Positions 1 through 10,694 of a stretch of DNA of 64,000 bases are shown here, piece by piece. The notes under the pieces are model-generated. The model saw nothing but the letters and a program-made list of their open reading frames with translations, did not search any database and had not been told where the DNA came from. The stretch covers positions 79,632,412-79,696,411 of the forward strand of contig CM043963.1 of NCBI GenBank assembly GCA_014529385.2. Reading direction: 5' to 3'. Each line of letters opens with the position of its first letter. Positions within the stretch are counted from its first letter, which is position 1. Made by a program: the position numbers and the translations under genes. The DNA comes from Adiantum capillus-veneris. Taxonomy: Eukaryota > Streptophyta > Polypodiopsida > Polypodiales > Pteridaceae.

Positions 1-621
1 CTCAATGCCATTTTCTGACACCATATGGCCCAATAACTTCACCCTTGGCTGTGCTAGATGACATTTCTTTGGATTTAGTTGTCCTCCACATTCATCATAT
101 CGAGCCAATACCATCTGCAGCTTCTCATGATGTTCAACCCTACTGCTGTAGACACAGAAGTCATCCATGAAAGCTTTAACACAACTACCAATGAATGGTT
201 CCAATACCCAATTTGCTCTCTCTTGATAGAAAGATGGTCCATTTGACAACCCAAATGGCAATACTGTGTAGCAATAGCAGCCCCATGGCATAATAAAAGT
301 TGTCTTTGTGTGGTCTTTAAAAGCAATCTTCAATTGAAAATAGCCTGAAAAACCATCACACACACTGTACCTCTCATAACCTGCCACTGAATCCAAGATC
401 TGATCCATGAATGGAAGAGGATATGGGTTCTTCTTAGTGGCTGCGTTTAAGGGTTTAAAATCTACACAAATTCTCCACTTACCATCCTTCTTTGGACTGA
501 CTACAAATGGACTCACCCATTCTGTGGTCTCCACAGGGACTATGAACCCTGCCTTCAATAACTTGTCCACCTCTTCTCACAAGGCTTCCATTTGCTCTTG
601 ACCCATCCTTCTTAGCATTTA
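1..621 (-). pseudogene. Ret-A reverse transcriptase, N-terminal part
   Basis: Reading from 621 toward 1, the frame following the protease encodes recognisable Ty3/gypsy RT blocks: EWVSPFVVSPKKDGKWRI, then a block with YPLPFMDQILDSVAGYE, then FSGYFQLKIAF, and the catalytic box as AFMDDFCVYS at about 140-180 (FMDD in place of YxDD). The frame continues as HMVSENGIE at the window edge. Two in-frame stops occur, TAA at 619-621 and TGA at 577-579. Each is one C-to-T change from CAA or CGA. Catalytic aspartates are intact, so the decay looks recent. RNase H and integrase are expected beyond the edge. Confidence 0.85.
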
Positions 622-1590
622 CCGCAATGGCTTAGCACCTTCTTTCAGCTCTATATGCATCTCTTCGCCCTTGAACCCTCTGATCTCTTCATATGAAGTA
701 ATGAACAAATCAGGAAAACTAGCCAGCATGTGCAAATATATATCCTTCTCCATAGCTGAGAGGTCTCCACTGATCATTTGTGTCATCAATTCCTGCTTCT
801 TTGACAACTCAACCTTGGTTTGCATCTGCCCTTCAATCACTTCATAAGGCCCTTCACTTTCATCTTCAACCTCATTCGCAAATGCAACTAAACCAAACTC
901 CTGGATTTCTTTGTCCATCAAAAGAAATGCAACATCAGCATCCTCATCACTGCTGGTAGTGCTATCATTGTCCTCATCTATCACTGTGGAAGAGTCTTCA
1001 TCACTAGAATCATCCTCATCTTCATAAAGCTCCTCTAATCGTTTCCTTTTGTCCATATTATAAAGCTTCTTGGTACATGTCTTTCCATAGAGGCTAATCG
1101 TACCATGTCGCCAATCTTGAACAACACCCACTGCACGTAACCATGGTCTGCCCAGTATAATAGGATATGCTCCCAACCCTGCTGGCATCACATGAAAATC
1201 AACCACCACCTTTGCATCATATGCCTCCACTTCTAAGCTCTTTACAACACCCAAACATTTTACTTTCTGATGGTTTGCCAATCTGATCCGGAAACCTGAC
1301 ACCCCAGTCACTGTGAGACCCATCTTCTCAATGCATGAGTGTGTTATGATGCATATTTGGGCTCCACCATCCACATAACCTTGTCCCAAATTTTTCCTTT
1401 TATGCCACACATCTACTATTGGACAAATGTCTGGTAGCTCATCCATTGCCAACACCTTTACTGAACCTCTCTCTGGCTCTTTCTCCATTGGATTAACCAT
1501 CCTCTTCCACTGTCGCTTTAGCTTAGGCACCATCTCTATAAGCTGCCCAAAAGTAACATCTGCCTTCCTGCTCGTCAGATCCTCCTTCAA
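619..1590 (-). pseudogene. Ret-A retropepsin-like protease region
   Basis: 323 residues. Residues about 70-155 form a retropepsin-like domain with the active-site segment YVDGGAQICIITHSCIEK and a downstream PIILGRPWLRAVG block (the ILG-x-PW signature). The active-site triplet reads D-G-G-A rather than the usual D-S/T-G-A, and a related copy on the plus strand (27.6 kb) reads D-G-G-E. An acidic serine/aspartate-rich linker of about 60 residues follows, then the run-in to RT. The segment is separated from the preceding gag frame by a 26-bp duplication, so it would not be translated as part of one polyprotein in this copy. Confidence 0.8.
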
Positions 1591-1591
1591 G

Positions 1592-1643
1592 TCATAGCTT
1601 AATTGCCCATCCCCTAGTCATAGCTTAATTGCCCATCCCCTAG
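1592..1643. repeat. 26-bp exact tandem duplication in Ret-A coding region
   Basis: The 26-bp unit starting TCATAGCTTAATTGCCCA occurs twice back to back (1592-1617 and 1618-1643). It lies at the gag/protease junction, and because 26 is not a multiple of three it shifts the frame, which explains why two reading frames meet here. On the minus strand the unit contains CTAGGGGATGGGCAATTA, nearly identical to the polypurine tract next to the LTR at 31,287. Confidence 0.9.
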
Positions 1644-2348
1644 TGGAAAATCTGAAACATGAAACTTTCGACGAGATCTCCTTTTTCTCTTGGCCTTGAC
1701 ATCCTCGCCTTCATGGCTCTTTCCTTTCTTCTTACTAGGACCTGGGGCACTTCTTCCTTCCTTATCCTCTGTGGTCCTCTTCCCAATAGGCATCACTAAT
1801 GTATCCTCTAGCTTTGATGCCTTCTCCAAGGTGACTACACTTAGCACTTTTGTCTTTCCCTTTTCCTCTTGGGTTAATCCACTGGTTCCTTCATCTCCCT
1901 TAATTTCGATGCCATAATCATTTGACCTAGTTAACACCTGTCTTGGCAATGGATACATGTCTCTCCCCATCCTTGGTGGCTTATCACATTGCGGGCTGAT
2001 GTGACCCAACTCTCCACAATTGTAACATGTGGGCGTTTGCCTCCAAAACCTACCATTGCTTTGTCCAACACCATTCCTAGGTCTCTCTTCACCTCCTGGT
2101 TGATTTGCATATCTCCCTCGACCTCGATTATTTCCCACTTGACCTAGCATGTTTAGGCTGAGATTCTTCATCAAATCTACCACTTGCCTCATGTCTTGCC
2201 TTAGCCCATCATCTTGCACCGATGTAGTGACCACTGCTGGCATAACCTGAGTAGTAACAAGAACCACTGGTTCGTGATGAACCCCTGGCATGCGACCTTG
2301 TAAAGAGTCCATAGGCTGAAATTCAGACCTCATGGGCAAAGACTCCAC
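1614..2348 (-). pseudogene. Ret-A gag C-terminal part with CCHC zinc knuckle
   Basis: 244 residues of the nucleocapsid side of Gag. A single CCHC knuckle, CYNCGELGHISPQC (C-x2-C-x4-H-x4-C), lies near 1990-2030 after a glycine/arginine-rich stretch. Such knuckles bind and package the element RNA. The basic tail (KAKRKRRSRRK) and DFPLGDGQLSYD follow; the latter is repeated by the 26-bp duplication. The upstream gag frame is joined through TAG at 2355-2357, which is one C-to-T change from CAG, so gag and this part were one frame. Confidence 0.85.
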
Positions 2349-2354
2349 CCCTAA

Positions 2355-2948
2355 CTAGCTCATTTTCCTCAGCTTCCACTCTTTGTTCCTTGCTACCTCT
2401 AGTGCATCTTCATATGTCCTAGGCTTCTTTAGCTCCACTCTCCAACGTATATTCTCCCAAAGACCAGCCAAGAACCTGTCCTTCTTCATCATGTCAGGCG
2501 GGGGTACCTGTGGTGCTAAGGCCTTGCACATCCTCTCCCATGCCAATGATAACTTACGTATGTACGCATCTACTGGCTCACCTTCCTTTTGCACTAAACC
2601 CTGTACTTCTTGCCACACTTTGTCACGATCTTCTATCTTTACAAACTCCACTTCCAATCCATGTCTTAGATTGTCCCAACTCAATCTTATGGGTGGATCC
2701 GCTGCACGCAACTCCTCTTCAAATGCTTTGGACCAAACTTGTGCACCACTCTTCAAACAAATTTGAAGAAGACGTAACATCTGTGCTGGGTCATGGATCT
2801 GGTTGCTAATGCATGCAACCTCCATCTTTTCCAAAAAGTCTTCCACATCTTCATCACTTCTTCCATGAAACTCCGGATAAGAGAAAGCCATGGCTACCCA
2901 AGCTACGATGCTTTGAGAACCCCTTCGAACACACGTGCAAGAACCCAA
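2355..2948 (-). pseudogene. Ret-A gag capsid-like domain
   Basis: 197 residues with the helical retrotransposon Gag signature. The run FHGRSDEDVEDFLEKME is followed by LLQICLKSGAQVWSKAFEE, a segment with VKIEDRDKVWQEVQGL, and EGEPVDAYIRKLSLAWERM, ending in DRFLAGLWENIRWRVE. Gag forms the particle in which reverse transcription occurs. The start is uncertain: a methionine at about 2889 (MAFSYPEFHG) is the likeliest, with upstream residues reading into leader sequence. Confidence 0.85.
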
Positions 2949-3920
2949 AACTTTTCACTACCCAATCCCCAGAAACTTCAATGGAGCTCAACTTTAGATA
3001 AGGACAAACACATGCACATCAAATGAGTTTTCATGGTTAATCATCGGAATGACAACAGGCAAAGGACATTCCAGGATCTCTCGTAATCTTCTTGGCCCAA
3101 ACATAAAGACTATGCGCTGTTGGAAAAAAATCTTCCTAGACACATGAACATTTATCTGGATTCTTTGAGTTAAATGAAAAGGAGTGAATTGAGAGTCATT
3201 TTGATCATCCATTAAAGCCAACCATGAAGCTCCCAAGAAGGCACACCTGACTTAACCTCTGATTTTACCAAAATTTTAGCAGCATAACAACATAAATGGC
3301 TCAAAAGACCAAGAAACCAGCCATCATAACTTGGAAAAATTTTGACAGAGTTTCCCCAGAAGTAGAGTAGTAGGAACCCAAAATATAGATTGTATATATA
3401 TGCGTAAACTGTCAACAATAGAACCCAAGTATCAAACAGGACTCATTAGTACATAGCCTATGGCGAGGTCACGAAAAGGGTGCTCCAACTACCTGTATCA
3501 CCGAAAGGATCTCCACATTTGAGAATCCCCCAGCTCAATAAAAACCTCACGCTATCGACCCTCACACAAAGGCTAATGCAAATCGCGTATAGTCAAGTCT
3601 CAGAAATGACTATCTTCCAGACCAAGTCTCAGAAATGGCTGGGACTGCCAAATACAACCAAGTATGGCTCCACAAATGCGTACAATGGCAGTTTCCACAA
3701 GTAACGTACAATCCAGCAGACAATGCGCTCAAATAGGCTCCAAGTGATGCATACCCACAACAACTGCAAGTGACATCACTGCTAGTATATCACTGTACTC
3801 CAGCTACTTGTACCTGTGTGAATCACCTGTACCTGTACCTGTCCCTGTAACCTGTAACCTATAGCACTGAATCTCAAAGCTTGAAGCTCGAAGCAGAAGG
3901 TACTCGAAGAAGATCCTCCG
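2949..3920 (-). other. Ret-A untranslated leader
   Basis: About 970 bp between the primer site and gag without a convincing reading frame. It contains short imperfect ACCTGT tandem repeats (about 3810-3855). A related leader piece with the same repeats sits next to the LTR at 32,070 (about 31,955-32,069), which supports the family assignment. Confidence 0.7.
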
Positions 3921-3934
3921 TGGGGGCGCCAAAA
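3921..3934 (-). promoter_or_regulatory. Ret-A candidate primer-binding site
   Basis: On the minus strand, TTTTGGCGCCCCCACGGA begins a few bases after the LTR end. A TTGGCGCC start directly after the LTR is typical of plant Ty3/gypsy primer sites. The tRNA identity cannot be settled by eye. The homologous site by the LTR at 32,070 is mutated (GGCACC for GGCGCC on the plus strand). Confidence 0.6.
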
Positions 3935-3939
3935 GAATG

Positions 3940-5081
3940 TGTGCGGGATGGAAACACACACAACGCCTCTATAATGACCCGACACACACTCTTGGAATGA
4001 TACACACACACATTATGGGGCACCACTCGGCTTACACAACCAACCTGGCCGAGATAGGAAACACACAGACCGAGTGAGAAGAGAGAGATTTCCCACTTGC
4101 CCACTCAACACTCACACATACACACTCACACACACACTCTCAATTCAGCTCAAAGGAGGAAAATTTCTGTTGTTTAGACTCAATGAAGCTCAGCCCAACA
4201 CCAATGGGGCAAATAGTTTACACAGTATTGAGGAAATACACTAGAGACAACCACAAAGTTAAGTAGAGGCTTCACTCACCGGAGAAGATTACATAGAAAA
4301 ACAACAAAAAATCTGTGAGGAATTTGTCAAAATGGACAGCGCCATTGCGTACAAAACGTCCAAAAACCCCACCCTACAATGTCACAGTGCTCAAATCCGA
4401 CCTCAGATGAGCTGTTTAGGGCCAAAAAATGCTCCAAAAAATAGCAAAAACACACTTGCGGCTGTTCCTCCTCTCTTCTCCATGTTTTTTTCTGGTCTTC
4501 TCTCTGTTTTTTCAGTTCCCACATTTAGCTTTATTAGTTGGGCACCCTTGGCCTTTTAGATGACCTCAAACGGACCCCGAACATGCCAAAAACTGACCTC
4601 GCAGTGAATAGTTGTCACCTTTTTGCATCATCCGCACACCTGGCACTCAGTTTTTCCCAATAATGCATCCCGCAACCACGTGAAGTGGCCCCAAAAAGTG
4701 GTCCTCATGATGACCTTTCTGCATAAGTATCACAAGAAAACACCCACGTCGTGTCTGTACTTATTTACGTGCAAGTATTGACCCCATTCGACCTCTTGAC
4801 GCCACTCGATGCCATGTGACGCACCTGCTTACCTCATGTCGTCGGCCCGTGGATAGCTTCCTCGAGAAGTTTTACGCGCTACCAACTCCTCCTTATTGTA
4901 GAAAAAACACACTGGTACTGGTAATAGTGAAAATCGATGCACCATGTACATGCTGTCCTACCTGTACACATGTAGGCCCCACGTAACCACCTGGCTCTGA
5001 AAAATGGGCAATTCTTTATCTGATGCACCATGCATGTATATGTACATATGCGTAATCCCTTGCTCCAAAAAACTCCTGACA
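3940..5081 (-). repeat. Ret-A 5' LTR (copy A)
   Basis: 1142 bp, starting TGTCAGGAG and ending CA when read on the minus strand. Boundaries were set by aligning three related LTRs by eye (this one, 30,094-31,287 and 32,070-33,193), which lose similarity at exactly these points. The matching 3' LTR is outside the window, so no target duplication can be checked. Confidence 0.85.
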
Positions 5082-5190
5082 ACGTCCTAACCCTTGGTAG
5101 AGGACAGAAGCTGAGGTTGTCTCTTATGTGTTTAGGTGCCTCTACCAAGTGTATAAGGTATTGCGGGTACTTGGTAAGCCAAGCCTTCCT

Positions 5191-6245
5191 TCACTTTGGC
5201 TGAGAATCCACTATGAGCTTTACTCCTTCTGGCCTCGAGGTGTCTACGTTGTAGAGAGGGACCGTTGGCTCTTCTTTGATTCTCCTGTTTATTGTTGCCG
5301 CCTCATATTTCAACAATGGATATGGGAGAGAGGGTTGAAGCCATTCACGCCTGAGATTGCTGGCGTCGATTTTCTGAATTGTCATAGATTTGAAAACCCT
5401 CTGTTCCCATTCCAAGGCTTCCTTTGTGCTTTCTCTGAGCTCTGCCTCTATTGCTTTACGCAATTTTTCCTCCTCTTCTTGTGTTAGATCATGTGGCTCT
5501 TGAGAGGATCGTGCTGTGCTTTCCTCTGGCATGGGTGTGTCCACAGGATCTGCCACATTGTTGAGGTCGATGCCCTCATTGGCAGCTGGCCCTGAGCTTT
5601 CTGCTTCTGCTTGTTGCCGGCCTTTGAACTCCTCAATTTGCTTGAGGAGTGTATGCTTCTCTGCTTCGGCTTCTCTACCCATAGTCACGAGGAGGTCATT
5701 GAGTTCAGCGTTTACTTTTTCAGCTTCCTCGAGCTTTATCTTTATGATCTTCAATTCTTCTTGTAGGGCTCTTTGGCTGTCCTCCATTCTGGTTTGCATT
5801 GCGATAGAACCTTCACCCATCATCAACCTCTGCTTCTTGTCGAGAGTCAGCTCCTTCCGGAGTTCTTGTATCTGCTCTTCATATATTTGACTCTCGGAAA
5901 TGATTTGAGTCGAGCTCGTAGCTCTAACTCTAGCGGGTGATGCTCGCAGCCTCTGGATGGTTTGATTTTTTACTTTTAATTGGTCCTTGAGCTCAAGGAC
6001 TTCATCCAGGCTTGCTTCTTGTTCTATTTCCGCCTTTTCCTTGGCATTCCTCATGGCCTCTACTTCTTTAGTTTCTTCTGCTAGCTGGAGCGTCAGATTA
6101 TCCCGTTCTTTTTTGGCATCTCGCAATGACTTGCTGAGTTGCAGACACTCTTCTTCAGCTGCTTATAATCTTTTTGCTGCTGCTTCATTTGCTTCTTCCT
6201 TTGCTTGGCAGTTTTGTAGAGCCGTTGCCTAGCTGGCCTGGAGGC
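5191..6245 (-). pseudogene. Unknown long reading frame, coiled-coil C-terminal part
   Basis: Reading from 6245 to 5191, this continues the 607-residue frame upstream after one frameshift near 6245. The frame holds two stops, TAG at 6229-6231 and TAA at 6163-6165, each one C-to-T change from CAG or CAA. The uninterrupted 311 residues from 6126 are a long heptad-like coiled coil (EEVDELKDQLK-type leucine/glutamate patterns), then an acidic linker and a conserved tail around ALEWEQRVFKSMTIQK. The same tail occurs in the decayed plus-strand copy as AMEWDQRLLHSVNVTQ (25.92 kb). Function unknown. It sits 110 bp from the Ret-A LTR. Confidence 0.65.
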
Positions 6246-8069
6246 TTATCTCTCTTGTTGTCCTTGGCTTTGTGCCTGCAGAGTATCCCTTTCCATCTTG
6301 GTCTTTTCTTCGGTGGTCTTTAGAGTTATCAATTCTTCGTCTGATGCGACAGATTGTGCTCTTATTCCAGCTAGCATTGTCATCACCACGTCCCAATCAT
6401 TAGAGGGCGGGTGCAGGTCTACCGTGTCGGTAGCAATTTCCTTTAGCTCAACTAGCCGGATTCCTGGCATCTGTTCTTTATGCCCTGTCCTCGCCAAGTC
6501 GAATGCGACTGTGGCGGGTTCTTCCCTTGTATAGCCTGCAGCTAGCAGGTCCAAAAATGCATAATATGCCTCCTCTAGTTCTTTTTGCTCAGACGCAGGC
6601 TTGGACTCTTCTTTGGGCGCAGGTTCCTGCCTTTGCTCTTGCTCCTCAGCCTGGTGTTCTTCTTGATTGTCCTCAGCCTCCTTATCTTCTGGTGGAGGGC
6701 TGCTAGGAGGTGGTGATGGTGGCGGTGATGGCTGTGGGCTGGGTTTAGGGCTATCTGGTAAAGCTGCAGTTTTGCCCTTTAAGTCTCTGTCCGCTTTCGT
6801 TTTTCTTTCCCTTTCTTGGCTGTCTTGTTCATCTAGCAATGTTTGCCTTATCTGCTCCACTTCTTCCTCGGTGAAAGGGACATGGGGAATGTTTTCCACT
6901 GCAGCATCACGGATCTCGAAATTCTTGATATAGTCTTCAAAGCGGTCCCTCTGCACTCTTCTGGATGATCCGGACATAGACTCAAGAGATGGCTTCCATA
7001 ATTCGTTTAAATCACCCTTGAGGGCTCTTTTTGCTCGAAAAATCTCCATCAGCCTCTCGAGTCTAGCCGCTTTTTGTGATCTTGTCTCTTTGGCCGACAC
7101 TTGAGCAGATTCCTTTTTTCCTTTCTTCTGCTCAGGTTGCTCCTTTGCAACTGGCTCTAGCCGTCTCTTCAACCTTGTAGCCACCCTTGGTGCTCGTTGT
7201 GGCTCGTCTTCTTTGTCTTCCTTTACCCTTAGCCAATCATTCTGAGATGGGGGTTCAGGGCACCTTCCCTTGGCGTGTAGTGCTGCATAAATTACCTTGG
7301 TTATCATTTCTTTTGGCACTATGTAGGTTGGCTTTTTGTTGTCCATTTTTACCAAGCTGTCATGTATGTATGCCGCATAGTTGATTATCTTTGGGGTGCC
7401 TTTTGTCATCGCCCAAGTAAACGTTGTGGCAATTGCACCTGGCGGCATCCTGTACTTCTGTGGCCTCTTCGTGCACATGTGGAAGTACTGGTTGTACAAT
7501 TGGCTCATGATCGCCACCTTTGGGTTGGCGATGTCTTCAAAGGTGTAATTGACCTTTTTCTCTTTGTACACCTTGACTTCATCCCTTCTTTTTGTCACAC
7601 TGTCTCCCTGATTGGAGAGATCTAGTGCATGGGCTACAACCCGCTCCGTGATAATGATCTCTGTATCGGGTCTGCCGTGCAAATCTGTCACCTTGGCCAC
7701 TCCATCCTCTTTTATGCTTGTTACGAACTCCCATACTCTTTTGACGTCCACCCCTGTTGGTATTGCTTCGAAATAGTTATGGAGGTCAATTTTCTCCAAG
7801 TAGCCGGCCATTTTGCTTCGGACAAATTCATTGAGCTCTCTTGGCAGCATTGGCAGCTCTAGTACATTGCCTTCATTGTCTTTGAACACCCCCTGGTAGA
7901 TCTTTAGGTCGTTTGACTCTAACAGATCTTCCTGTATCCAGGTGCGAGTGGGTTTTAGTGTTCCCTCTGGAATGAAAAAAGGGTCCACCTCGTCCAGATA
8001 ATCTTTGATTGTCATTCTCTTCTTCTTTGCCGGTGACTTCGAGGCTGCCATAGATCCTGTTGCACTCAA
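6246..8069 (-). CDS. Unknown long reading frame, N-terminal globular part (transposon-associated)
   Basis: 607 uninterrupted residues from ATG at 8069. Residues 1-300 look globular, with blocks such as YLEKIDLHNYFEAIPTG and PPGAIATTFTWAMTKGTP. Next come a basic, possibly nuclear-targeting stretch (about 300-345), a charged helix-rich segment, and a proline-rich linker (PSPQPSPPPSPPPSSPPP) before the coiled-coil part. A diverged homologue lies on the other strand at 23.3-26.2 kb, so this is a real family spread with transposons. By position and style it recalls the extra frames of large plant gypsy elements, possibly the group named putative plant transposon protein; that link is only a suspicion. 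It may be the 3' extra frame of Ret-B or belong to another element. Confidence 0.6.
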   Translation of the reverse strand: MSATGSMAASKSPAKKKRMTIKDYLDEVDPFFIPEGTLKPTRTWIQEDLLESNDLKIYQGVFKDNEGNVLELPMLPRELNEFVRSKMAGYLEKIDLHNYFEAIPTGVDVKRVWEFVTSIKEDGVAKVTDLHGRPDTEIIITERVVAHALDLSNQGDSVTKRRDEVKVYKEKKVNYTFEDIANPKVAIMSQLYNQYFHMCTKRPQKYRMPPGAIATTFTWAMTKGTPKIINYAAYIHDSLVKMDNKKPTYIVPKEMITKVIYAALHAKGRCPEPPSQNDWLRVKEDKEDEPQRAPRVATRLKRRLEPVAKEQPEQKKGKKESAQVSAKETRSQKAARLERLMEIFRAKRALKGDLNELWKPSLESMSGSSRRVQRDRFEDYIKNFEIRDAAVENIPHVPFTEEEVEQIRQTLLDEQDSQERERKTKADRDLKGKTAALPDSPKPSPQPSPPPSPPPSSPPPEDKEAEDNQEEHQAEEQEQRQEPAPKEESKPASEQKELEEAYYAFLDLLAAGYTREEPATVAFDLARTGHKEQMPGIRLVELKEIATDTVDLHPPSNDWDVVMTMLAGIRAQSVASDEELITLKTTEEKTKMERDTLQAQSQGQQER

Positions 8070-8219
8070 CAGTCCAAAGTTAGCATTTTTTTTTTCATAT
8101 CAGCTGCTAAACTGAGTTTTACTTATCCAAATGACTTGAAAATTGAAATTATAGCTTAAAAGGAACTTGTGAAGCTGTGCATGTGCTCACAGTGCAAATT
8201 TGGCCAAAAAATTCCATCT

Positions 8220-9097
8220 AGACATCCTACGCGTAGGATGTCTTTTTCTTCAGAATTGGTTCATACTTGACATGCAGGTAGTGTAAGGCTCATGGAACAT
8301 GGTTATAAGCTTGGATTTGAATTTGGATGACAAAAAGTGGATTTTTGGGCTGATTTAGGCTTTAGGTCACAATCTGGGTAGATTGTCCATCATGGGTAGC
8401 AATTGATGTCCAAATGGGTTGAAAATTGGTATATGGGCTCAATGCATCATGGTATTGGCTCCTATGATGTCATTTCTTGCACAGAAGGCTGAATATGTGC
8501 TGGAGACATCCTACGCGTAGGATGTCTTTTTCATCAGAATTGCATGAAACTTGTTTTGTGGGTTGTCCTTGGCCTATGGAACATGGCCATGTTCTTGGAT
8601 TTGAATTTGGATAAGATTTGATGTCTGTAGGACTCTGTGAGGTGTTTTTGGGCTCAAAAAGTGTATCTTGAAGGTGTTGGGGGTCAAAAGTCATTAGAAT
8701 GGCTTCAAACTTGACATATGGGCTCTTGCTGATGAGGTAATTAAATCTGGAATGACAAAGCTTCCCTTCCATGCCAAAAAGGTCCATTAGACATCCTACG
8801 CGTAGGATGTCTAATTCATCATTTTTACTCCCTGACCACACAGATGGTTTGTTGATGTGTATGTGAATGTGTTGTGCAAGTTTCATGAGATTTGGACAAG
8901 ATTTGGTAGGTCAATGGCCCATTATTGCCTCTATGCCCTAACTTTGCGTTTTTCCATGCATATGAGGTCAAATCTGGTCCAAATGTGATGAAACTTGGTG
9001 TAGGGCTTGCAAATGTCATTCAGAACATGTGCATGACAAAAATTGTTGGGTTTTGTGCCAAAAAGTGCCTTTGAGACATCCTACGCGTAGGATGTCT
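8220..9097. repeat. Palindrome array 1: four perfect 24-bp palindromes, 284-285 bp apart
   Basis: The 18-nt core CATCCTACGCGTAGGATG, flanked by AGA and TCT to make a perfect 24-bp palindrome, occurs at 8220-8243, 8504-8527, 8789-8812 and 9074-9097. Spacing is 284, 285 and 285 bp. The sequences between are recognisably related (for example GGATTTGAATTTGGAT recurs after the first two) but strongly diverged, while all four palindromes are identical. The array lies 150 bp upstream of the 8069 start codon. Confidence 0.95.
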
Positions 9098-10694
9098 CCT
9101 GATGATTTTTTCAGTGTTAGTGCTCCCAGTGCTTGCCTTTTGCCCCCTTAAGTCCCTTTTGAGCCTAATTTCAACAAAAAAGTCAAATGGATAGAGTATA
9201 ACTCCCCGTGTGGACTTCAGAGCCTCCGAGCCGTTTTCTGACTTTTGGAGTGCTTTTTGGCGATGAAATTTCTCGATGTTGGTCTCCATAGCTTCCCAAT
9301 CCCTTGGGGATCCTTGCCGTATGGTTTTTGTCGACTTTGGCTTTACCGGAGCTTCATTTGGAAAATTGTCGCTCTAGAAGCACTCGTGGTTGCGTTTACA
9401 TACCTTTGATGATTTGTGGTGGTCTACCACCATAGGACTTGGTTGTTGATGGTCTAGGAAAGCTGCTCGTGAAATTTGGTGGCAAACGGACTTGCGGTTT
9501 GGCCACAAGTGCATTTTGACGCTTTGTGTGTCTGATGCCGTTTCTGAGGTTTAGTGCCGCTTCGGGTCACTTTTTGGTCATGTGGATCATATGGACTTGT
9601 CGAGCATGTCGAGATGCTCCTACCCATAAATTTTGGTAGCATTTGGTCGCCATTTTGCCGATTTCCCATTTGGTGGCCTCTTGCGGGTTTCTGGGAATTA
9701 GGGTTTTTCCCGATGGTCTCCCACTGCCTTTGGCTATCCAGGACTGGTCTCGTAGACTAGGGTAAGCTGCCGATGAAGTCTTGTTGCTTTTGGGTTAGCC
9801 GTTAGGCCGCCGTCTCTATTTGCAGGTCTCTACCGCTCGCTTTGTGTGTGACCTCTACGCTAGTTTTCACGACATAATGACAAACATGCGCAAAAAGCTC
9901 AAGGTGGTGAGCCTACCTCTCATGTCTGGAGCTGGTCGGGTAGACGTGCGCGTCGTAGAAGCTGCTGGAAGGTCGATCCGCTCTAGGTGGCAGAAGCTCT
10001 CTCCACAAAGTCAATAGTGAGAATGAGCTAAAAATGGGGTGAAAATTTCTTATAATGGAGGTCCCCGAACCACTTTTCATGAAATTTGACATGTGCTCCT
10101 ATCTTCCTGCGAGATGCAGTTTAGGCTCAAAAATTTCTTGATTTGGACTCCATTTGCCCTGTTTACCAGAAATTTGTCATTTCGGTCAAAACTTGGCCAA
10201 AACATGCTTTCTGCTCCAGTCTCATAATTGCACTCCCACTGTACCATAGGTTGTCCTTTAGTCACTGGTCATCCCCATATTTTTTGTTTTTTGATTACGA
10301 CTGTTCTTCACCTGCTTTTTGTATTTTTGAAGTTTTTCTGCCGAAAATTAGCAAAATTAAAAGGAAAATAGCAAATCAAACCCAAAAAATTTTCAAAAAT
10401 CATAATAGATCACAAACATCACCGCAACACATTATATACACTCACATGCAATTTTTATGGCCGGATTTCTCTGTTTTACCAATATTTTGCCTGAAAAATG
10501 GCTATTTCTACTTATATACACACACCTAGGGGCTTGATTTGGCGTTTGGCACCCTATACCTGTAGCTTCATTCTGTATAAGGGAATATATACTTGGGTTA
10601 CTCCAGAAAATTTCGCAATCAAACGTCAACCCTTAAAATAGTCGAAAATCATGCCCTTTTTTGCTGTGTCTGTTATTGGTTCCGCATTGAGAAT

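Larger units (their letters stand above)
1..5081 (-). mobile_element. Ret-A, Ty3/gypsy retrotransposon, cut by window edge
   Basis: Read on the minus strand, this is a 5' LTR (5081 to 3940), a primer-binding site near 3930, a leader of about 1 kb, gag, a CCHC knuckle, a retropepsin-like domain and the first part of a reverse transcriptase that runs off the left edge. The rest of pol and the 3' LTR must lie outside the window. The coding part is broken by a 26-bp tandem duplication and three stop codons, so this copy is inactive. LTRs of the same family recur at 30,094-31,287 and 32,070-33,193. The protease resembles the decayed plus-strand copy at 27.1-27.7 kb. Confidence 0.9.

Noticed and set aside
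8220-9097. CRISPR-like array (short repeats with regular spacing)
   Set aside because: Spacers of about 260 bp are far too long and are diverged copies of one another, the repeat is a full palindrome, and the context is plant retrotransposon DNA.
9820-10017. 65-residue plus-strand frame after array 1
   Set aside because: Isolated, no recognisable motif, and surrounded by non-coding sequence of minus-strand elements.
9760-10694. 3' LTR of Ret-B expected after the purine tract
   Set aside because: No visible similarity to 22,349-23,282 and no matching termini.
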